Origin: Flavobacteriaceae bacterium
GTDB taxonomy: Bacteria > Bacteroidota > Bacteroidia > Flavobacteriales > Flavobacteriaceae
Assembly: GCA_018402205.1 (NCBI GenBank)
Contig: JAGYIX010000003.1
Coordinates: 729,287-793,286, forward strand
Direction: 5' to 3'
Length of the DNA stretch: 64,000 nucleotides
The position numbers and the translations under genes are program-made. This document shows, in pieces, positions 58,982 through 64,000 of this stretch; positions within the stretch are counted from its first letter, which is position 1, and every line of letters starts with the position of its first letter. A model generated the notes under the pieces. It saw only the letters and a list, made by a program, of their open reading frames with translations, was not told where the DNA came from and did no database searches.

Positions 58982-60332
58982 ATGAAAACTCTGTTCGCTG
59001 TTTTTTTACTCGCAATTCAGCTCGGCTGGGCACAGCAACCCCCCACGTCACCACTAGTTTTTGGCCAAGACACCTTAGACCTAGGGCAAAAACCGATCAT
59101 GCTCAGCGAAGTGGTGGTTGGTACACAGCACGCTCTCGGCAGAAGAACTGGTAATGGCCGCCAAAGAGGTCATGTCAGCGACTCAACAGCAGCGCATGAC
59201 TGAGCGTCAGATTCTGTATTTTTTGCGCCATTCAGAGCTGAACGATATTGATGTAGACTTCAAGCTCAAAAAAACCACCATAGATGCGGTAGATGACGAC
59301 TTTATTGCCCGCGCCGCTCAGAGCATTCCCAAACAATCCTCTGCGCATACCGAAGCCCTGTATCGGTTTGCCGTTAACGACAGTGACACCGTTAAGGTGA
59401 GAACCCAATTAGTGCGCGGATTCCAGCTCGAAGACGAATCCAGTAAGGTAGAGGCTAAGGATATTGAAGAATTCTTTCTACAAGAGGTAGAGCGCAGCTT
59501 AGAGGCCGGCCATTACTTTAAAATCAAATCGGGAATCTTTGGCGCAAAGGTCAGAGAAGACGATATCGATTTAGACGATTTTCGCGAGATCAAAGACTCG
59601 TTGAGGTCAGATTCTATTACAGAAGCCTCTCTTCAGAAGCGGCACCGATGGCAATCTGCTGCAGGCTACCAGCGCGCTGCAGAAATGGCCCGCTATCACC
59701 CCCACAGTAAAGATCCGGTCATAAAGGTTTTTGAGAAGCCCAACCGGTTCGATTTTCAACTTATTGATTACACGCTTATTTCGCGACCAGTGGGTTCACG
59801 TAGTGGCTTTCAAAGAAAAGTCAAAGGATGAATTCTACGGTGAGCTCTGGATCAGTGATGAAGATAAGGGGCTTTTGCAGTTTAAGTTTGTAAACAACAA
59901 GCCCGTGCAATCTATAAAACTGCTTGGTTTCACCTACCGAGAGCCACGGGTTCAGGGTCAGTACTTTTACAAAAAATCGACGATCAGGGCTACCGCTTTT
60001 ATTTTGGCCGTCTCGAACAAGATACCGAGGTGGGGGTTGATCGCCCCTTATCTTTCATCGAAAAGCGTAAGGCCTTTATTGGGGGTCGAAAGGTAAACCG
60101 GGTTGATCTTGACATTCATTTCGCATTAAACCAAACCGAAGAATACACCTACATCTTAAAAGGTATAGAACCCTTTGACTCATCAGCTAAGCGCGAAGAA
60201 ACGCTCACAGTTCTTGAGCGGCCAACGGCCTATCCGGATGGTTTTTGGAAAGACACTGAATTTACCATTGCCCCAAGCGAAGCCATGCGCAGCTTTCAGC
60301 TTTCGAAAACCCAGAAACAAGGGGAGTTTTAG
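58982..60332 (+). CDS. secreted protein of unknown function, three frameshifts
   Basis: About 450 residues with a signal peptide ending LGWAQ (ATG at 58982). After correcting a surplus base at 59119-59120, another near 59783-59790 and a missing A at 59971-59976, one continuous protein appears. Its C-terminal half (VVAFKEKSKDEFYGELWISDEDKGLLQFKFVNN and FWKDTEFTIAPSEAMRSF) resembles the region after the carboxypeptidase-like regulatory domain in DUF5686-like Bacteroidota proteins. No enzymatic motif is seen. Confidence 0.65.
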
Positions 60333-60371
60333 TTTTTATAACGAATTTGTTATTTTTTAAATCCCCAAATG

Positions 60372-60403
60372 ACCGCCTGCTCTTTTAGTAGGTGGTTTTT
60401 TCT
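60372..60403 (+). terminator. terminator after the unknown secreted protein
   Basis: A 10-bp stem ACCGCCTGCT/AGTAGGTGGT with G-U pairs and a T-run. Confidence 0.7.
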
Positions 60404-60448
60404 TAACATCACATTTGTTTTTGAAGTATTTTCAACCCTAATTTAATT

Positions 60449-60830
60449 CTGACTCGAATAAAGAAGCTGCCTGCTCAGGATCGTGTAGCCGCTTTAGAAA
60501 GCCTACACTTTCCGCTTTGGATCGTAAAAGATGCCTCGTGGTTCGCCGCCATTCACTTTGTGAACTACAAGCCCTACTTACAAACCGTTTCCCTGGTGTT
60601 TGCCATTCCCACTACTTTTAATCACGCTCTATCTGATCGCCTATTCAAGCGGGAGGACGAAAAAACTAGAAAATCTGCTACTTGGGTTGTGGCTTACGGC
60701 CAACACTATTTGGATGCTGAGTGAGCTCTTTGAGCTTCCGCTGGTGAATGTATCTGCCCTATTTTTTATAGCCGGATTAGTATGCGTGATCCCTTATCTT
60801 ACTTTGGTGAGAAAAAAATCGAGGTATTGA
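60449..60830 (+). CDS. small conserved membrane protein, frameshifted, start unclear
   Basis: About 126 residues with roughly three helices and a hydrophilic N-terminus. A surplus A near 60612 separates the N-terminal part (ESLHFPLWIVKDASWF...) from the C-terminal part (LLLITLYLIAYSS..., WLTANTIWMLSELFE). The pattern resembles small flavobacterial membrane proteins of unknown function. No ATG, GTG or TTG lies near the start of this frame; CTG at 60449 is the best guess, or another error hides the ATG. Confidence 0.5.
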
Positions 60831-60864
60831 ATAATTATATCGGGCAAATCGCCTTACTGGTGAA

Positions 60865-61037
60865 GGATTACGCGCTAACGCGCGTGATCCCTTGGAGAGA
60901 TCCAGCACTAACCCTAAACCCCTTGTGCGCTAAAGCGCACCATAAGCCTTTCAAGCTAAGGGATTACGCGCTAACGCGCGTGATCCCTTGGGGGGGATCC
61001 AGCACTAACCCTAAACCCCTTGTGCGCTAAAGCGCAC
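60865..61037. repeat. tandem two-hairpin repeat near tRNA-Ser
   Basis: A unit of about 96 nt occurs twice. Each has hairpin 1 (60865-60890 and 60961-60986; stem GGATTACGCGC with loop TAAC), a spacer with GCACTAACCCTAAACCCCTTG, and hairpin 2 (60925-60940 and 61022-61037; GTGCGC-TAAA-GCGCAC). This resembles REP/BIME-type elements. The 297-nt gap holds no gene. Confidence 0.85.
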
Positions 61038-61038
61038 T

Positions 61039-61097
61039 CTTATCCTCTAGAGGTAAACAACTTAAGCGAGCTCAGTTGTTTACCTCTAGAGGATAAG
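61039..61097. repeat. perfect 24-bp inverted repeat
   Basis: Arms 61039-61062 and 61074-61097 are perfect 24-bp inverted copies separated by 11 nt. Each arm itself contains the palindrome CCTCTAGAGG and GTTGTTTA/TAAACAAC. It could form a long hairpin downstream of tRNA-Ser. Confidence 0.9.
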
Positions 61098-61107
61098 ACA
61101 CTACGTG

Positions 61108-61128
61108 CAAGGGGTTTAGGGTTAGTGC
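61108..61128 (-). repeat. third, inverted copy of the spacer repeat
   Basis: Reverse complement of the GCACTAACCC... element of the tandem repeat. It begins exactly at the last base of tRNA-Ser, so the element is part of that tRNA's 3' flank. Confidence 0.8.
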
Positions 61129-61214
61129 GGAGAGAGGGGGATTCGAACCCCCGATACAGTTGCCCGTATACACACTTTCCAGGCGTGCTCTTTCAACCAC
61201 TCAGACACCTCTCC
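61128..61214 (-). tRNA. tRNA-Ser (anticodon GGA)
   Basis: An 87-nt tRNA with the long variable arm of type II tRNAs. Acceptor GGAGAGG/TCTCTCC (one G-U pair), anticodon stem CACGC/GTGTG with loop CTGGAAA, T arm GGGGG-TTCGAAT-CCCCC. CCA is not encoded. Confidence 0.95.
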
Positions 61215-61303
61215 AGTTTTTAGGTGGCGCAAATTACTAAAAACAGATCCGTTTGTAATATTATAGTTACAAACTGCATCTTATTTACTGTAAAGTTTAA
61301 CTC

Positions 61304-61753
61304 ATGAGATTATTCAAGACATTAATTGGTCTGTTGGCATTAGGTATTGGCGGAGGGCTTATCGGCTACTACATCGCTTCTGAAGATCAAGAGCCCTGGT
61401 ATAAATTTGCCATGGCCTTTTTGACACTGGGTTTGGGCGGAGCGCTTTTGGGCTTAACCTGGTTTACCAAAAAGAAAGATTCCGTAGAAAAAGCGCCTAA
61501 GGGGGATACGTCGCCTAATGACCTTACTTTTACCCGCTGGGCGTACGCCATTTTTGTTTTGCTGGCTGCCTACCAATTCGTTTACTCTGACCCTAGTGAT
61601 GCAATCGTTTCTTTTGGTATAGCGTTAGTGTTTGATCCGTTCAATCCGAAAGTCAAGTGGGGCGATAGACCTCTATGGCAGCGGGCTTGGCTTTTACTGC
61701 ACTTTTTACTAATGGCCATAGGATTTGTTCTGATGGTAACCGACAATCTCTAG
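61304..61753 (+). CDS. small membrane protein upstream of an ECF sigma factor
   Basis: A 149-residue protein with about five hydrophobic segments, including a glycine-rich first pair (GIGGGLIGYYI and GLGGALLGLTWF). No family is recognised. Its TAG stop overlaps the GTG start of the sigma factor gene by one base (TAGTG), so the two are translationally coupled. Confidence 0.65.
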   Translation: MRLFKTLIGLLALGIGGGLIGYYIASEDQEPWYKFAMAFLTLGLGGALLGLTWFTKKKDSVEKAPKGDTSPNDLTFTRWAYAIFVLLAAYQFVYSDPSDAIVSFGIALVFDPFNPKVKWGDRPLWQRAWLLLHFLLMAIGFVLMVTDNL

Positions 61754-62229
61754 TGTCTATAGCTATCAAAGAAGATAAAGCACTTGAGCTAATGAATGCT
61801 CATAAGGGAATGGTGATTAAGATCATCCGTTCTTTTCCACTTCAAGATTTAGAAGAGGGAGACGCCTATAATGAGATTTACCTAAGCCTCACTCGAGCAT
61901 TGCCGAGTTTTAGGGGAGAGTCAAAGGCGAGCACCTGGCTTTATCGCGTTTGTATTAACACCTTGCTGCAGTTCAAGCGAAGAGAAAAACCAAGCGACCC
62001 TCTAGAAGGGCATGAGGCAGAGGGTCAAGAATCCAATTTCTCGACCACTCAGTTACTGCAGAGTGCTTTAGCCACCTTAAATGAGGTAGATAGAGCGCTT
62101 ATTCTAATGCATCTAGAGGGGTTTCAGCAAAAAGAAATAGCGTCGGCTTTTGGTATTAGCCCTCAACATGTAGGAGTCAAAGTTCATCGCATCAAAAAAA
62201 CACTTCAAGAATGGATTTTAAAGCACTAG
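61753..62229 (+). CDS. ECF-type RNA polymerase sigma factor
   Basis: A 158-residue sigma-70 family factor: region 2 (LEEGDAYNEIYLSLTRALPSFRGESKASTWLYRVCINTLLQFKRR) and region 4 (LATLNEVDRALILMHLEGFQQKEIASAFGISPQHVGVKVHRIKKTLQ). The GTG at 61753 is chosen because it couples to the upstream stop and gives the normal ECF length; an upstream ATG would read through the preceding gene. The downstream membrane gene overlaps it by 19 nt. Confidence 0.88.
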   Translation: MSIAIKEDKALELMNAHKGMVIKIIRSFPLQDLEEGDAYNEIYLSLTRALPSFRGESKASTWLYRVCINTLLQFKRREKPSDPLEGHEAEGQESNFSTTQLLQSALATLNEVDRALILMHLEGFQQKEIASAFGISPQHVGVKVHRIKKTLQEWILKH

Positions 62230-62816
62230 AATCAGCCTTTAAACAATGGAGCGTCCTTGATTTTAAAGTACGCCCAGAAAAGAGAGCTTCTATGGAACGC
62301 ATTAGCGGTCAGTTAAAAAAACAATTAATTATCGGCTTTGTTTGGGTTGCCGCCATCTCTCTGTTTTATATAGCCTTGGCCATTTGGGCACAGGTCACAT
62401 TAGTGTGGGTGTTTTCTGCTACAATGCTTGTGTTTAACTCTATTATCGCAAGACCTATGCTAGAAATTTATAAAAAACTGAACACCTTTTTCGAAAGTCA
62501 ATCTGTTGTAATCTATATCAAAGAATTACTAGGCATGTACGATGAGTGGTACCGTTCTCAAAAAAGATTACTGACATTCTCACTTCCCATTGCAACTATT
62601 TTTGGGGGTGTTTTAGGGGCGTATTCCAAAGACCCTTCTATGCTCACGAAAGAATTTATACTAGGACCATTCGGACTCATCTTGCTGCTAGTTAGCATTC
62701 CGCTCAGCGTTTTGGCCTATTGGGGGTTTAAGTGGCTCTACAAGCACAGTTATGGGGATAAAGTAGCCCAGCTAAGGCAGTTTTATCAAACGCTGACCAG
62801 CGACGAGGCATCTTAG
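62211..62816 (+). CDS. membrane protein, possible anti-sigma partner
   Basis: A 201-residue protein with a ~40-residue hydrophilic N-terminus, then about four helices. It overlaps the sigma gene end by 19 nt. Position, coupling and layout (cytosolic N-terminus, membrane part) fit a sigma-regulating protein, but no known anti-sigma domain is seen. Confidence 0.6.
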   Translation: MDFKALESAFKQWSVLDFKVRPEKRASMERISGQLKKQLIIGFVWVAAISLFYIALAIWAQVTLVWVFSATMLVFNSIIARPMLEIYKKLNTFFESQSVVIYIKELLGMYDEWYRSQKRLLTFSLPIATIFGGVLGAYSKDPSMLTKEFILGPFGLILLLVSIPLSVLAYWGFKWLYKHSYGDKVAQLRQFYQTLTSDEAS

Positions 62817-63325
62817 GTCTTAAGCTCAAAGCGCATGACGTAGTCGTCCATGAAAAATCCGCCCCCTATATCTATGCACTGATCGCGCAGATGTTGTAGA
62901 CCTTCGCGCTTATAAAACGCAATGGCCGAGGCGTTGTCTCTATTCACGGTGAGTTCTAATCCGGCTAATTTACGCTCAGCAGTAAGGTCTTTCAGCTGAT
63001 TCATGGCCCAACTCCCATACCCCTTGCCTCGGTAGGCCTGATGCACATAGAATTTGCTTACAAATAAATAGGCTGAATCGGGCTCGTGTTTGATGGCGAG
63101 GTATCCCGCTCGACCTACCGCTGACTGTATCCAGAAAAATTCCATACCCTCGCGCTTCTGCTTTTCTAGGGCTGTGGCGCTTTGAAAGGTTTTGAGCATA
63201 TACTCCACCTTGGCCTGGCCGATTATAGGCGGATAATGTTCACGCCAGATCTCGGCGGCAAATAGCTCTAGTTCTGCGAATTCTTGGGCGCCTGTTATTG
63301 GCGCTATCGTGGGCTGCTCAAGCAT
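62813..63325 (-). CDS. GNAT-family N-acetyltransferase
   Basis: A 170-residue acetyltransferase with the acetyl-CoA motif YRGKGYGSWAM and a C-terminal LTVNRDNASAIAFYKREGL, typical of GNAT enzymes. The substrate is unknown. It ends 9 nt before the window's GroES-like gene in the same orientation, so the two are probably co-transcribed. Confidence 0.88.
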   Translation of the reverse strand: MLEQPTIAPITGAQEFAELELFAAEIWREHYPPIIGQAKVEYMLKTFQSATALEKQKREGMEFFWIQSAVGRAGYLAIKHEPDSAYLFVSKFYVHQAYRGKGYGSWAMNQLKDLTAERKLAGLELTVNRDNASAIAFYKREGLQHLRDQCIDIGGGFFMDDYVMRFELKT

Positions 63326-63333
63326 CTAGTAGA

Positions 63334-63705
63334 CTATAAGTCGTCATCGCGTTCGATCATTAAAATAGCCGACTGCGGAACGATGAAATACTTCTCGCCC
63401 TTATACTGCACCTCAAAGGCCGAGTGCTGAAGAAAAACCGCTAAGTCTCCCTCACGTACCTGCAGCGGAACGTAATTGACGCGTTCGCTCTCGAGCTTCC
63501 AAGGTTCTCCATCTTCTGGTGCATGGGGAATAGGATAACCCGGGCCCGACTTTACGATGTATCCGTATTGAATCTTTTCTTTTTCTTTTACTCCCGGGGG
63601 CAAGTATAGGCCGCTCTCGGTGCGCTCTGACTCTTTTCGGGGCTTCACGAGCACCCTATCTCCAATAACTTGAATGCCTTCAAGGGCATGGCTAAAATTC
63701 TTCAT
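63334..63705 (-). CDS. GroES-like co-chaperonin, not linked to groEL
   Basis: A 123-residue Cpn10 domain: DRVLVKPRKESERTESGLYLPP, the mobile loop, and the dome region extended by an insertion (PGYPIPHAPEDGEPWKL). It ends with EKYFIVPQSAILMIE. It is longer than the ~95 residues of standard GroES and stands apart from groEL, so it is probably a second, unlinked co-chaperonin. Confidence 0.85.
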   Translation of the reverse strand: MKNFSHALEGIQVIGDRVLVKPRKESERTESGLYLPPGVKEKEKIQYGYIVKSGPGYPIPHAPEDGEPWKLESERVNYVPLQVREGDLAVFLQHSAFEVQYKGEKYFIVPQSAILMIERDDDL

Positions 63706-63813
63706 AATGCTACTTTCATCGGTTCTATCAAAGATACTAGTGGCAGGTGTTTTTACAATAGAGCTTTAGTTCGATCAAAAATTTTGGTACATTAAAGACC
63801 TAATCAATTGCTT

Positions 63814-64000
63814 ATGAATCGTTTATTGTTGCTTTTTACGCTCTGTTTACTGTGGTCGTGCACGCCTACCGCCTCTTACGATCTCGTGATTACAAACGCG
63901 ACTATTGTAGACGGATCGGGCAGCGAACGTTTCAAGGGAATGGTGGCGGTGAACGCCGACACCATTGCTTATGTGGGCAAGCAAATTGCTTTTGAGGCCA
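63814..64000 (+). CDS. amidohydrolase/D-aminoacylase-type lipoprotein (5' part)
   Basis: The first 62 residues of a gene cut by the window end. A lipobox (LLWSC) signal is followed by YDLVITNATIVDGSGSERFKG, the usual start of D-aminoacylase or dihydroorotase-like amidohydrolases. The catalytic part lies outside. Confidence 0.7.
   Translation, partial: MNRLLLLFTLCLLWSCTPTASYDLVITNATIVDGSGSERFKGMVAVNADTIAYVGKQIAFEA

Noticed and set aside
60865..61037. Possible CRISPR array
   Set aside because: Only two units, both made of internal hairpins, and no unique spacers or cas genes nearby.
60904..61128. Telomere-like CCCTAAACCCC string
   Set aside because: Only part of the tRNA-Ser flanking repeat, with no tandem run of a short unit.
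61020..61223. Open frame crossing tRNA-Ser
   Set aside because: Runs through the inverted repeat and the tRNA gene; not credible as protein coding.

Overview
The window is a chromosomal segment of a Bacteroidota bacterium, most probably a marine-type Flavobacteriales. Four things point there: the gene families (DUF2141, DUF2490, DUF2911 and DUF3078 proteins, secreted PD40-amidohydrolase, FeoA/FeoB with a Cys-rich partner, CrtY-type lycopene cyclase), the near absence of Shine-Dalgarno sequences, several TAnnTTTG -7 elements upstream of genes, and many secreted proteins with short lipoprotein or Sec signals. No genus can be assigned from the sequence alone.

Layout. 0-2.1 kb: small membrane protein and aspS. 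2.2-9.3 kb: a MORN/YwqK-like secreted protein and an autoregulated tetR-tolC-MFP-RND efflux operon. 9.4-17.5 kb: core genes for isoprenoid/carotenoid synthesis (prenyl synthase, lycopene cyclase), a ZIP transporter, FeoA/FeoB iron uptake, a SCO1 protein and the RseP protease. 17.55-24.65 kb: an AT-richer accessory island beginning at tRNA-Asn and carrying three different Fic proteins, a CNNM/CorC-type membrane protein and a ParDE pair, each separated by copies of one composite repeat. 24.7-31.2 kb: Na+/solute symporter with PIG-L deacetylase, NhaA and two DoxX-like proteins. 31.4-45.2 kb: fasciclin protein, SGNH hydrolase with kynureninase, PD40-amidohydrolase, acyl-ACP desaturase, a membrane AraC regulator, an FGase-like lipoprotein and several periplasmic or outer-membrane proteins. 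45.3-54.6 kb: a forward run of secreted proteins (lipocalin-like, two M14 carboxypeptidases, a glycosidase-like lipoprotein) and an SDR enzyme. 54.6-58.1 kb: the nadA-nadB-nadC operon for NAD synthesis from aspartate. 58.2-64 kb: a UPF0173 hydrolase, tRNA-Arg, hypothetical proteins, a hairpin-rich repeat block beside tRNA-Ser, an ECF sigma operon, a GNAT enzyme, a GroES-like protein and the start of an amidohydrolase lipoprotein.

The most interesting structure is the cassette-like island at tRNA-Asn. Six copies of a repeat module alternate with one or two toxin-type or accessory genes. The module combines a short imperfect palindromic head, a GGGGGAGCA box matching the tRNA 3' end, a transcription terminator and a covarying palindromic tail. 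No integrase is visible. At least two of the Fic genes carry their own operator-like repeats overlapping the start codon.

Caution on sequence quality. About 17 single-base indels break otherwise conserved genes, including the essential aspS, nadB and nadC, and many lie in homopolymers. I treat these as probable sequencing or assembly errors and annotate each gene across the break. They cluster at 24.8-26.5, 32.3 and 48.7-60.7 kb.
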